DNA of 64,000 bases from JL08 sp963765555. GTDB taxonomy: Bacteria; Pseudomonadota; Alphaproteobacteria; Rhodobacterales; Rhodobacteraceae. Below, piece after piece: positions 1 through 9,907 of the stretch. The notes under the pieces were generated by a model. The model had not been told where the DNA came from, did not search any database, and saw nothing but the letters and a program-made list of their open reading frames with translations. The position numbers and the translations under genes were made by a program. Every line of letters begins with the position of its first letter. Position 1 is the stretch's first letter. The stretch covers positions 62,001-126,000 of the forward strand of contig CAVXWX010000003.1 of assembly GCA_963765555.1 (NCBI GenBank), given 5' to 3'.

Positions 1-239
1 GCAAAGATGCGTGTTATATGTGCCGCGCCCCGCAGGTTCCGGTGGTCAGTAAAATCGGCGCGGGCGATGCTTTTGTCGGGGCACTGACATTGGCACTGGC
101 GCGCGGGCATCCACCGGGCGAGGCGCTGCAATGGGGCGTTGCGGCGGCCAGTGCGACCATGGGCACCGCAGGCACGGGGCTTTGCGATCTGGGCAGCGTC
201 AAGGCGCTGCTGCCCCAGTGCCCGTTGGAGCAGGTTTGA
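1..239 (+). CDS. PfkB-family sugar kinase, C-terminal end (5' truncated by window)
   Basis: Only the last 78 or so codons lie in the window; the reading frame enters from the left edge at base 3. The fragment holds the PfkB signature GAGDAF, in which the Asp is the catalytic base and the glycines form the anion hole over the ATP phosphates. It is followed by an Ala-rich helix and the end TGTGLC...LLP, which resembles the C-terminus of 6-phosphofructokinase II / 1-phosphofructokinase types. The substrate is probably a phosphorylated hexose, but the specificity-determining N-terminal half is missing. It is not obviously part of the urease operon: about 170 bases with palindromes separate them. 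Confidence 0.8.
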   Translation, partial: KDACYMCRAPQVPVVSKIGAGDAFVGALTLALARGHPPGEALQWGVAAASATMGTAGTGLCDLGSVKALLPQCPLEQV

Positions 240-347
240 CGCGCGGCAGCGCAGGTATCCGGCCCGCATTTCTGCCCAACGCGGGGCCGTTCTGGCAGAA
301 GACCTGCCCCTTTGTGCCAATAAAACGATCAAAAGCGCGGCGGGTCG

Positions 348-384
348 CCCAATAATTGGGCAATCAGGCCCGCTTGGCTGATTG
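348..384. promoter_or_regulatory. Stacked palindromes upstream of ureD
   Basis: A perfect 13-base palindrome CCCAATAATTGGG (348-360) is followed at once by an inverted repeat CAATCAG / CTGATTG (361-367 and 378-384, 10-base spacer). The outer ATTGGG is repeated on the right flank. They sit just before the likely ureD start, in the only intergenic gap that could hold the urease promoter. An operator for a nitrogen or urea regulator is a reasonable guess. There is no T-run, so a terminator for the upstream kinase gene is less likely. Confidence 0.4.
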
Positions 385-408
385 GGTATCGCTTGTCGAT
401 GACACGGT

Positions 409-1299
409 TTGCGGCCTGTGGTGCAACACAATGAACACCGCTTTGAGGGAGCGCCTCCGATCACGCTGCAATCCGTCATACCTGCCTGGTCGGCGACGAC
501 ACAACCGCCGCGCGCCTTGGGCCGTGTTGACCTGTCGACAAAAAACACGGCGCGGCGCACGGCATTGTCCGATCTTTACCAGTCAGGCGCGCTGAAAATG
601 CTGTTTCCGCGATGCAACAACGACCCGTTACAGGGCATCATCATCAACACCGCAGGCGGGGTGACAGGGGGCGATGCGTTTTCGTTTTCTGCCCACGTGG
701 CCAAGGATACGCATCTGGGGTTGACCACCCAAGCGGCCGAGCGCGCCTACAGGGCGCAACCGGATCAAATTGCGAGCATCCGCAACCGTCTGGTGGTGGC
801 GCGCGGTGCGCGCGCGGATTGGCTTCCGCAGGAAACCATTCTTTACGAAGCATGCGCGCTGGATCGTCGCTTGTCTGTCGAACTGGAAACAGGCGCGTCC
901 CTCTTGATGGTTGAACCGATTGTGTTCGGACGTACAGCCATGGGCGAAGTGCTGCGTGACGCCCATTTCAGGGACCGCATCGAAATCCACCGCGATGGCA
1001 CGCCGCTTTATCTTGATGCGATCACGCTGAAAGGTGATGTGACGGGGCATTTTGCCCGATCCGAAATTGGGCAGGGTGCCAGGGCAATGGCCACAATCGT
1101 CCTTGTGTCCGATACCGCCCGATCGGTTCTGGAGCCTGTCCGCTCTATGCTGCCCACATCGGCGGGGGCGAGCCTGATCGGGCATGATTTGCTGGTGGTG
1201 CGCATACTGGCTCCCGATAGTTTTGTGCTGCGCCAGTCCCTTGTTCCGGTGCTGGGACTGCTGAACAACAACACGCTTCCCCGATCATGGATGACCTAG
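409..1299 (+). CDS. ureD: Urease accessory protein UreD
   Basis: Scaffold protein that joins UreF and UreG on apo-urease for nickel insertion; first gene of the operon. The protein is 296 residues from a TTG at 409; GTG codons at 418 and 421 are alternatives and no strong ribosome binding site decides between them. Family features are clear: RALGRVDLSTK near residue 35, LFPR, INTAGGVTGGD, LTTQAAERAYR, ADWLPQETILYE and VEPIVFGRTAMGE, with a C-terminal LVPVLGLL segment. The roughly 30 residues before the conserved part look weakly conserved, so the true start may lie further in. ureA starts one base after the stop. Confidence 0.9.
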   Translation: MRPVVQHNEHRFEGAPPITLQSVIPAWSATTQPPRALGRVDLSTKNTARRTALSDLYQSGALKMLFPRCNNDPLQGIIINTAGGVTGGDAFSFSAHVAKDTHLGLTTQAAERAYRAQPDQIASIRNRLVVARGARADWLPQETILYEACALDRRLSVELETGASLLMVEPIVFGRTAMGEVLRDAHFRDRIEIHRDGTPLYLDAITLKGDVTGHFARSEIGQGARAMATIVLVSDTARSVLEPVRSMLPTSAGASLIGHDLLVVRILAPDSFVLRQSLVPVLGLLNNNTLPRSWMT

Positions 1300-1300
1300 A

Positions 1301-1603
1301 ATGCAACTGACACCGCGCGAAAAAGACAAACTTCTGATTTCCATGGCCGCCGAAGTGGCCCGCAAGCGGTTGGCGCGCGGGGTCAAGCTGAACCATCCAG
1401 AAGCGATCGCTTTGATCACGGATTCTGTTGTCGAAGGCGCGCGCGACGGACGCAGCGTGGCCGAAATGATGCAGGCCGGCGCTCAGGTGGTCCGCATTGA
1501 TCAATGCATGGAAGGCGTTGCCGAAATGATCCCCGAAGTTCAGGTCGAGGCGACGTTTCCCGATGGCACCAAACTTGTCACTGTCCACAATCCGATCAGA
1601 TAA
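1301..1603 (+). CDS. ureA: Urease subunit gamma
   Basis: Smallest structural subunit of urease (urea to ammonia and carbamate), cytoplasmic, part of the (alpha-beta-gamma)3 enzyme. It is exactly 100 residues, the family length, starting MQLTPREKDKLL and ending LVTVHNPIR, both hallmark UreA sequences. It starts one base after the ureD stop and is followed by a small membrane-protein gene, not directly by ureB. Confidence 0.97.
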   Translation: MQLTPREKDKLLISMAAEVARKRLARGVKLNHPEAIALITDSVVEGARDGRSVAEMMQAGAQVVRIDQCMEGVAEMIPEVQVEATFPDGTKLVTVHNPIR

Positions 1604-1615
1604 GGAAAATCCCGC

Positions 1616-1804
1616 ATGAAACCTATCGCACGTCTATCCCTTTTCACCGCAGGTGCGGTGTCTGCAACGCAGGCCGCAGCCCATGTTTCAACCATCGAAC
1701 ATACACACAGTTCGGACGCGACCGGCGTCGCCATTGCGGGGGTTTTCATGGTTACGTTACTGGCTGTTGTGCTGATCCGCAGAACAGCAAAGGCCAGAAC
1801 ATGA
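1616..1804 (+). CDS. Small membrane protein inserted between ureA and ureB
   Basis: A 62-residue protein with an Ala-rich signal-like N-terminus (residues 1-22), a short His/Ser linker (HVSTIEHTHSSD, residues 23-34) and one hydrophobic span (about 38-55) ending in RRTAK. It has an AAGGA ribosome binding site and overlaps the ureB start by four bases (ATGA), so it is translated as part of the urease operon. I do not recognise a named family. The three His residues could touch metal, or the protein may be a small membrane anchor; both are inference. Confidence 0.65.
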   Translation: MKPIARLSLFTAGAVSATQAAAHVSTIEHTHSSDATGVAIAGVFMVTLLAVVLIRRTAKART

Positions 1805-2105
1805 TCCCCGGAGAAGTGTTTCCGGCAGACGGTACACTGACCCTGAATCCGAACCGCGATGCGACAACCCTGATGGTGGCGAACACAGGCGATCGGCCGG
1901 TGCAGGTGGGCAGCCACTACCATTTTGCCGAAGCCAACCCGGCGCTGGAATTTGATCGCGAACAGGCCCACGGACGCCGTCTGGATATCGCGGCGGGCAC
2001 CGCTGTGCGGTTTGAGCCGGGGCAACGGCGCGAAGTGCGGTTGATCCCGATGGCGGGCGCGCGCCGCGTGTTCGGGTTCAATCAGGCCATCATGGGGGAT
2101 CTTTG

Positions 2106-2106
<1 letters not shown>
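1801..2106 (+). CDS. ureB: Urease subunit beta
   Basis: Second structural subunit, 101 residues. It begins MIPGEVFPADGTLTLN and holds the diagnostic VQVGSHYHFAEANPAL (about residues 37-52) and the C-terminal RRVFGFN. The ATG at 1801 has an AAAGG site upstream and overlaps the stop of the small upstream gene; its own TGA overlaps the ureC ATG by one base. Separate beta and gamma subunits are the usual bacterial arrangement, unlike the fused subunit of Helicobacter. Confidence 0.97.
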
Positions 2107-3842
<1,736 letters not shown>

Positions 3843-3852
3843 GAGGAGCGAC

Positions 3853-4368
3853 ATGACCCATCCTGTAAGCCAGGACATTCATCTTGCGGGCCAGTGGAGT
3901 GGCGCGACGGATACGGTGAAGTTAACCTATGACGCGCGGTTTTTGCGCCGCAGGGTGTTAACAACAGTCAAGGGCGCGCCGTTTCTGGTTGATCTGGCGC
4001 ACACAACCTCGCTGAACCACGGCGATGCTTTTGAACTGGAAGGTGGGGCCCTGATCAAGGTTGTTGCGGCCGAAGAAGAGCTGTTGGAAATCACCGGTTC
4101 TGATCTGGTTCGGTTGGCGTGGCATGTTGGCAACCGTCACACGCCCTGCCAGATCGAACCCTCGCGCCTTCTGATCCAGCGCGATCATGTCATCCGCAAG
4201 ATGTTGCACCAGCTTGGGGCGACAGTGCGCGACGTGGTCGAACCCTTCCTGCCCGAAGGCGGTGCCTATGGCCATGGGCGCACCCACGGGCATGACCATT
4301 CCGCCAGCCACAGTCACGATCACAGTCACGATCACGATCCTAGCCACGGGCATGATCATGCACACTGA
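3853..4368 (+). CDS. ureE: Urease accessory protein UreE (nickel metallochaperone)
   Basis: Delivers nickel to the UreDFG complex. From ATG 3853, preceded by GAGGAGCG, it is 171 residues. The metal-binding GNRH motif lies at residues 93-96 (H96 the conserved ligand). The C-terminal 31 residues are an Asp/His tail with 13 histidines, the type that binds several Ni2+ ions. The tail is longer and richer than in many alphaproteobacterial UreE proteins and could store metal. The 3' end overlaps the ureF start. Confidence 0.95.
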   Translation: MTHPVSQDIHLAGQWSGATDTVKLTYDARFLRRRVLTTVKGAPFLVDLAHTTSLNHGDAFELEGGALIKVVAAEEELLEITGSDLVRLAWHVGNRHTPCQIEPSRLLIQRDHVIRKMLHQLGATVRDVVEPFLPEGGAYGHGRTHGHDHSASHSHDHSHDHDPSHGHDHAH

Positions 4369-4993
4369 CCCGGTGTTGACGCTCGTTCAGTGGTTTTCAC
4401 CCGCCTATCCGGTCGGGTCCTATGCCTATAGTCACGGGCTGGAATGGGATGTCGAGGCGAAAGCCGTAACCGACGCACAAACCCTGCGCGCATGGATCAA
4501 GGCTGTTCTGCGACACGGAGCAGGGTGGTCGGACGCGCTGTTTCTGGTTGCCGCCTACAAGGCAGACGATCCCGTCCCGATCGATGCAACGGCGCGCGCG
4601 TTTTCTGCCTCTGCCGAACGGCTGAAAGAAACCGCGTTGCAGGGCGAGGCATTTGCCCGCGCCACCACGGAAATCTGGGCCACCCCGTTGCCTTGTCTGA
4701 CCTATCCGGTTGCTGTCGGGCACGCCGCGCGGCTGCACGCCTTGCCGCTGGAACTGACGGTGCAATTTTACCTTCAGGCGTTTTTGACAAATCTGGCCAC
4801 TGCGGGCATGCGCCTGATCCCGCTGGGCCAAACCCAAGGGCAGGGGGTCATCCGCGCCCTGTCGCCCCTCTGCGCCGAGCTTGCCGCCGCCGCAACGGAT
4901 GCAACGCTGGATGATCTCACGGCCACGGCCTTTTTAAGTGACATTGCGTCGATGAAACACGAAACCCAGTATTCAAGGATATTCCGGACATGA
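4352..4993 (+). CDS. ureF: Urease accessory protein UreF
   Basis: All-helical protein that acts with UreD and UreG as the fidelity and GTPase-gating factor in nickel insertion. It is 213 residues from ATG 4352; an in-frame ATG at 4358 (211 residues) is equally plausible. Conserved features are LVQWFSPAYPVGSYAYSHGLE near the N-terminus, the A-x-RLHALPLE helix and the C-terminal MKHETQYSRIFRT tail. It overlaps ureE at the start and ureG by four bases at the end, so translation is coupled. Confidence 0.94.
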   Translation: MIMHTDPVLTLVQWFSPAYPVGSYAYSHGLEWDVEAKAVTDAQTLRAWIKAVLRHGAGWSDALFLVAAYKADDPVPIDATARAFSASAERLKETALQGEAFARATTEIWATPLPCLTYPVAVGHAARLHALPLELTVQFYLQAFLTNLATAGMRLIPLGQTQGQGVIRALSPLCAELAAAATDATLDDLTATAFLSDIASMKHETQYSRIFRT

Positions 4994-5622
4994 GACGTTC
5001 CAATGGCCCGCTTCGGGTTGGTATCGGCGGGCCCGTGGGGGCCGGCAAGACAACACTGACGGCGGCCCTGTGCCGTGCCTTGCGCGACAGCCATTCGGTG
5101 GGGGTGATCACCAATGATATCTACACACAGGAAGACGCCGAGGCGCTGATGCGCATGCAGGTGCTGCCCAATGACCGGATCATCGGGGTCGAAACCGGCG
5201 GATGCCCCCATACCGCCATTCGCGAAGATGCCTCGATCAATCTGGCGGCGGTGGCGGAAATGGTGGCCCGACATCCGGATGTTGACGTTGTGTTGATCGA
5301 AAGTGGCGGGGACAACCTGTCCGCCACATTCAGCCCCGAACTGGCCGATGTGACGATCTACGTCATCGACGTTGCCGCAGGCGAGGAAATCCCCCGCAAG
5401 GGCGGCCCGGCGATCACGAAATCCGATATTCTGGTCATCAACAAAACCGATCTTGCGCCCCATGTCGGCGCATCGCTTGACGTTATGGCCCGCGACAGTG
5501 CCCGCATGCGGCCCGCACTGCCAACGGTGTTTTGTGCGATAAAGGCAGGGAAAGGCGTGCCAGACGTGATACAGCACTTGTCGGATATCGGCGGGCTCGC
5601 GCTGCAAAAGGAAAGCGCATGA
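4990..5622 (+). CDS. ureG: Urease accessory GTPase UreG
   Basis: SIMIBI-class GTPase whose GTP hydrolysis drives nickel insertion into UreC. The protein is 210 residues. The P-loop GGPVGAGKTT lies at about 13-22, the metal-binding CPH at 72-74, ESGGDN near 104-109, and the guanine-specificity NKTD at 151-154. AAGGAT precedes the ATG, which overlaps the ureF stop. It is the last urease gene; no ureJ or urea-transporter gene follows. Confidence 0.97.
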   Translation: MRRSNGPLRVGIGGPVGAGKTTLTAALCRALRDSHSVGVITNDIYTQEDAEALMRMQVLPNDRIIGVETGGCPHTAIREDASINLAAVAEMVARHPDVDVVLIESGGDNLSATFSPELADVTIYVIDVAAGEEIPRKGGPAITKSDILVINKTDLAPHVGASLDVMARDSARMRPALPTVFCAIKAGKGVPDVIQHLSDIGGLALQKESA

Positions 5623-5698
5623 CACGCGGATCAGGGGCAAGACCGCAGCACGCGGTTTGCAGGTGTTCCCGTTGTAAGGCAGCGCCTGCTACAAACAA

Positions 5699-5729
5699 TT
5701 GCATTGGCGCGGGCACAAAGTGGTATAGC
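5699..5729 (+). promoter_or_regulatory. Possible promoter just before the Anbu operon
   Basis: TTGCAT (5699-5704) and TATAGC (5724-5729) resemble -35 and -10 boxes with a long 19-base spacer. The first ATG of the operon (5738) lies only nine bases after the -10-like box and has no Shine-Dalgarno sequence, so the mRNA could be nearly leaderless. Upstream, TTGTA...TACAA (5672-5694) can form an imperfect hairpin that may end the urease transcript. All of this is inference from short motifs. Confidence 0.3.
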
Positions 5730-5737
5730 TTTCAACT

Positions 5738-7162
5738 ATGAGCCAGAACACATCCCATTTCAGCGAAATGCTTGCACAAGACGGCGCAAGGCCACCCTAC
5801 GCCGTTTACAATAACTGGTTTTCGCAACAGGACAGCAAAAGACTTGCCAAGAAATCGCTGGAAGCCGAAGCGTTTTTCCGGCGCACCGGCATCACCTTCA
5901 ATGTCTATGGACAGACAGATGCCGAAGAACGCCTGATCCCGTTCGATCTTGTGCCGCGCATCCTGTCAAACGCCGAGTGGAGCAAGCTGTCCAAAGGCAT
6001 CGATCAGCGGGTGTGCGCCATCAACGCGTTCCTGCACGACATCTACAACCGGCAGGAAATCTTGCGCGCCGGGATCATCCCGACGCGGCTGATCGCCGAA
6101 AACGCGGCATTTCTGCCCCAGATGATGGATTTTGCGCCCCCCGGAGATGTCTATACCCATATCGTCGGAACAGATATCGTGCGCACCGGCCCGGATGATT
6201 TCTTTGTGCTGGAAGACAATGCGCGCACCCCGTCCGGTGTCAGTTACATGCTGGAAAACCGGGAAACGATGCTGCAGATGTTTCCGGAATTGTTCAGCAG
6301 TATCAAGGTGCAACCTGTCAGCGACTATCCCAAGAACCTGCGCAGGTCGCTGGAAAACGCGGCACCCGCTTCGTGTGACGGGCGCCCCTGCGTTGTGGTC
6401 CTGACGCCCGGCATCCACAATTCGGCCTATTACGAACACAGCTTTCTGGCCGACCAGATGGGCGTTGAACTGGTAGAAGGGCACGATCTGCGGGTTGTGG
6501 ATGGCCATATCGCAATGCGCACCACACGCGGATACAAACAGATCGATGTGCTTTATCGCCGCGTGGATGACGAATATCTTGATCCGCTGACGTTCAATCC
6601 GGCATCGATGCTGGGGGTGCCGGGCATCATGGATGTGTACCGCGCGGGCAATATCACCATTGCCAATGCGCCCGGCACCGGTGTCGCCGATGACAAGGCG
6701 ATTTACAGCTACATGCCCGATATCATCGAATTCTACACCGGCGAGCGGGCGATTTTGAAAAATGTCGAAACCCACCGATGTTCAGAACCGGACACATTGA
6801 AATACGTGATCGACAATCTTGCCGATCTGGTTGTCAAAGAGGTGCACGGTTCTGGCGGGTATGGAATGCTTGTGGGGCCGGCCGCCAGCAAGGCCGAACT
6901 GGCCGACTTTACCGCCAAACTAAAGGCCCGTCCGGCGAATTACATTGCGCAGCCGACATTATCGTTGTCGACCGTTCCGATTTTCACCGAAAACGGTTTG
7001 GCCCCGCGCCATGTGGATTTGCGCCCCTTTGCGCTGGTGTCGCGCAACGGGGTCAATATCACCCCCGGCGGGTTGACCCGCGTGGCCCTGACCGAAGGCA
7101 GTTTGGTTGTGAACTCCAGCCAGGGCGGCGGCACCAAGGACACATGGGTATTGGAAGACTAG
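5738..7162 (+). CDS. Circularly permuted ATP-grasp type 2 protein (Anbu operon)
   Basis: A 474-residue protein of the COG2308 / CP_ATPgrasp family, thought to ligate an amino or amine group to a carboxylate using ATP. Seen in it are FEALED-type segments: residues around FFVLEDNARTPSGVSYMLENR (acidic metal-binding part), IDVLYRRVDDEYLDPL, ANAPGTGVADDKAIYSYMP and VVKEVHGSGGYGM, with C-terminal SSQGGGTKDTWVLED. Together with the alpha-E, transglutaminase and Anbu genes that follow it forms a widely conserved four-gene operon. The chemistry is not settled; a small-peptide ligation/hydrolysis module has been proposed in the field. No Shine-Dalgarno sequence is visible. Confidence 0.9.
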   Translation: MSQNTSHFSEMLAQDGARPPYAVYNNWFSQQDSKRLAKKSLEAEAFFRRTGITFNVYGQTDAEERLIPFDLVPRILSNAEWSKLSKGIDQRVCAINAFLHDIYNRQEILRAGIIPTRLIAENAAFLPQMMDFAPPGDVYTHIVGTDIVRTGPDDFFVLEDNARTPSGVSYMLENRETMLQMFPELFSSIKVQPVSDYPKNLRRSLENAAPASCDGRPCVVVLTPGIHNSAYYEHSFLADQMGVELVEGHDLRVVDGHIAMRTTRGYKQIDVLYRRVDDEYLDPLTFNPASMLGVPGIMDVYRAGNITIANAPGTGVADDKAIYSYMPDIIEFYTGERAILKNVETHRCSEPDTLKYVIDNLADLVVKEVHGSGGYGMLVGPAASKAELADFTAKLKARPANYIAQPTLSLSTVPIFTENGLAPRHVDLRPFALVSRNGVNITPGGLTRVALTEGSLVVNSSQGGGTKDTWVLED

Positions 7163-7163
7163 G

Positions 7164-8105
7164 ATGCTGGGAAAAACTGCAGGTGGTCTTTACTGGATGT
7201 TCCGTTCCCTTGAACGGGCCGAAAACACGGCGCGTCTGATCGAAGCAGGATTCCGGATCGCCCTGACACGATCGACAGATGCAGAATCAGAATGGAAATC
7301 CGTGATCGTGACCTCGGCCGCTCAAGCAGCGTATGAGGCGCGGTACAACGGATATAACAGTGTTCAGGTGGTCGATTTTCTGCTGCGCGAACCGGAAAAC
7401 CCCAGTTCTGTGCTGTCGGTCCTGAAATCTGCCCGCGACAATGCGCGGCTGGTGCGCACGGCGCTGACAACCGAAGTGTGGTTGGCCGTTAATGAAACGT
7501 GGATGTTGTTTACCGATCTTTTGTCGCAACCGGTTCCGGACACCGAATTGCCGGCCGTTCTGGCGACCATCCGGCAGCAATCGGCGCTGGTTCGGGGCGC
7601 GCTGCATGGCACGATGCTGCGCAATGACATCTATGATTTTTGCCGCTTGGGCACGTTCATCGAACGCATGGACAGCACGGCGCGGATCATCGACGTCAAA
7701 TATTATTCACTGTTGCCCGCGCCATCCTTTGTGGGCAGCAGGCTGGATAATGTGCAGTGGGAAACGATTTTGCGCTCTGTTTCGGCGCATCGGTCATTCC
7801 GCTGGGCCGTAGAGGACGATTTTACCGCACCCGCCATTGCCGATTTCCTGATCCTTGACCGGCGCATGCCGCGATCACTGTCGTTCTGCGCGGCGCAGAT
7901 CGTGGAAAACCTGCAATTCCTTGATGATGGCTATGCGGAACACACGACGGCCCACACCATGGCCGACGCCTTGAGCGCGCGGCTGAAAAACCGCGATATC
8001 GCGGCGATTTTTGACGAAGGTTTGCACGAATTCGTGGGCAGTGTTCTGCGCGATACCGCAAGTCTGGGGCGTCAGATCGAACAGGATTACAGGTTCAATA
8101 AATAG
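7164..8105 (+). CDS. Alpha-E domain protein (DUF403)
   Basis: A 313-residue, mostly helical protein of the alpha-E (COG2307) family. It opens with the family signature MLGKTAGGLYWMFRSLERAENTAR and contains FCRLGTFIERMDSTARIIDVKY in the middle. Its function is unknown; it always travels with the circularly permuted ATP-grasp protein, sometimes fused to it. It starts one base after the upstream stop and ends directly against the next ATG, so the genes are co-translated. Confidence 0.9.
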   Translation: MLGKTAGGLYWMFRSLERAENTARLIEAGFRIALTRSTDAESEWKSVIVTSAAQAAYEARYNGYNSVQVVDFLLREPENPSSVLSVLKSARDNARLVRTALTTEVWLAVNETWMLFTDLLSQPVPDTELPAVLATIRQQSALVRGALHGTMLRNDIYDFCRLGTFIERMDSTARIIDVKYYSLLPAPSFVGSRLDNVQWETILRSVSAHRSFRWAVEDDFTAPAIADFLILDRRMPRSLSFCAAQIVENLQFLDDGYAEHTTAHTMADALSARLKNRDIAAIFDEGLHEFVGSVLRDTASLGRQIEQDYRFNK

Positions 8106-8904
8106 ATGCAGCTTCAAATTCGCCATACCACGCAATACGATTATGACCAGCCCGTCGATTACGCGCTTCAGAAAGTGCGGCTGCACCCCCTGAGTTCTGC
8201 CATGCAGGACGTAACGCAATGGTCGGTGACGGTGCAGGGCGGCAAGGTTGAGGCCGGTTATGTCGACCATTATGGCAATCACACGGATCTGGTCAGCATT
8301 GAACCCGGGGGACAATCGCTGACAATCACCTCCCAAGGTGTTGTGACGACACTGAATTCGACAGGCGTGTTCGGGGCAGGGTATGGCCGCGCCCCGTTAT
8401 GGCATTTCGCACAACCCACCGCAGCAACCCGCGCAGGGCCGGGCATCCGCGCGTTGGCCGACGTGATCGGTAAAAGCGACACGGCGTTAAACGGCTTGCA
8501 CGCGCTTTCTGATGCGATCCTGAGCGCGGCACCTTACGAGGTCGGGGCGACACACACTGAAACCACGGCCGAAGAGGCACTGAACGGTGGCAAGGCCGTG
8601 TGTCAGGACCATGCGCAGATATTCGTATCCGCCGCGCGCGTTTGCGGTATTCCGGCACGATATGTCAGCGGGTACCTGATGATGAATGATCGCGTTGATC
8701 AGGATGCCAGCCACGCATGGGCCGAAGCGCATGTTGATGGTCTGGGGTGGGTCGGGTTTGATGTGTCCAACGGGGTGTCGCCCGGACGAACGCTATGTCC
8801 GCATTGCGGTGGGCCGTGACGCGCGCGATGCATCGCCGATTGAAGGGCTGCGCATGGGCCCGTCTGACGAGACGATGATTGTATCTTTGCAGGTGCAGCA
8901 GTAA
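8106..8904 (+). pseudogene. Transglutaminase-like protease, Anbu operon, frameshifted near the C-terminus
   Basis: Transglutaminase-like cysteine protease of the COG1305 type, with an N-terminal beta domain (LQIRHTTQYDYDQPV) and a core holding Cys in GKAVCQDHAQIF, His in DASHAWAEAHV and Asp in WVGFDVSNG. The open frame stops at 8819 after an unrelated tail (GRTLCPHCGGP). The expected family ending DERYVRIAVGRDARDASPIEG...MIVSLQVQQ continues one frame over to 8904. One extra base in CCCGG (8781-8785) explains it; removing it gives 265 residues. All catalytic residues precede the break, so even the truncated form might fold. Either a sequencing insertion or a recent mutation. Confidence 0.8.
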
Positions 8905-8937
8905 TCATCGTTCAACCAGACTGTACGGATCACAAAC

Positions 8938-9669
8938 ATGACTTATTGCATCGGGATGCGGCTGAACAACGGGCTTGTGTTCATGTCCGATACACGCACC
9001 AGCGCGGGTGTGGACAACTTTGCCACAAGCAGGAAAATGTTCTGCTGGTCCGTGCCGGACGATCGCGCCATCACCATCATGACGGCGGGCAACCTTGCCA
9101 CCACGCAATCGATGATCAGCCTGCTGGAAGAACGCTCAAAAGCGGTCGAGGAGCGCGACCCGAGCATTTTGCGTCAGTCCACCATGTTTCAGGTTGCCCG
9201 ACTTGTTGGCGCGACCCTGAAAGAAGTGATCGCCGAAAGCACACCGAACGGACAGACATCGGACGACCAGTTCGGCGCTTCGGTGATTGTGGGCGGGCAG
9301 ATCAAGGGCGGCCAACCCACTGTTTTTCTGATCTACCCGCAGGGGAACTTTATCGAAATCACCGATGACACGCCGTTTTTCCAGATCGGCGAAACAAAAT
9401 ACGGCAAACCCATTCTTGTGCGCGCCTATGATCCGGAAATGAGCTTTGAAGTTGCGGTGAAGCTGTTGTTGGTGTCTTTTGATTCCACAATAAAATCAAA
9501 CCTGTCTGTCGGTCTGCCGTTCGATTTGCAAATATACGAAAACAACTCGTTCAGCACAGACCGGAAAAAACGCATTGATGCTGATGATCCTGTTTATCAG
9601 GCGATTTCAAACAGTTGGGGCGATGCGCTGAAAGATGCGTTCCAACTTTTGCCCAGCTATTCCGTTTAA
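8938..9669 (+). CDS. Anbu, proteasome-like peptidase
   Basis: Anbu (ancestral beta subunit, bacterial proteasome homologue), 243 residues. It starts MTYCIGMRLNNGLVFMSDTRTSAG: after Met removal Thr becomes the N-terminal nucleophile, with the conserved Asp in SDTR (residue 18) and Lys33 (SRKMF) as partners, as in proteasome beta subunits. The family forms open helical or ring oligomers. It is the last gene of the operon with ATP-grasp, alpha-E and transglutaminase genes. The unit is chromosomal and complete apart from the transglutaminase frameshift. Confidence 0.92.
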   Translation: MTYCIGMRLNNGLVFMSDTRTSAGVDNFATSRKMFCWSVPDDRAITIMTAGNLATTQSMISLLEERSKAVEERDPSILRQSTMFQVARLVGATLKEVIAESTPNGQTSDDQFGASVIVGGQIKGGQPTVFLIYPQGNFIEITDDTPFFQIGETKYGKPILVRAYDPEMSFEVAVKLLLVSFDSTIKSNLSVGLPFDLQIYENNSFSTDRKKRIDADDPVYQAISNSWGDALKDAFQLLPSYSV

Positions 9670-9907
9670 GCTCTTTCGATCTTTCAGAAACGCCAAACGC
9701 GAATGTGCGTGCTTCGGTGGGCCAAACCGACGCGTTGATTCATGGTGCGGTTTACGGCCGCTGGCATTTGCAACCTGTCACATCGGCCCGATCATCTGAC
9801 ACTCGAACAGTACGCATTCGCATTTTTCCAACACTCTCATATTTTTGGTGAAATCGGCACGCGGATTTGGTAACGGGATAAGTGAAAATCGCTGGGGGAG
9901 CCACGGA

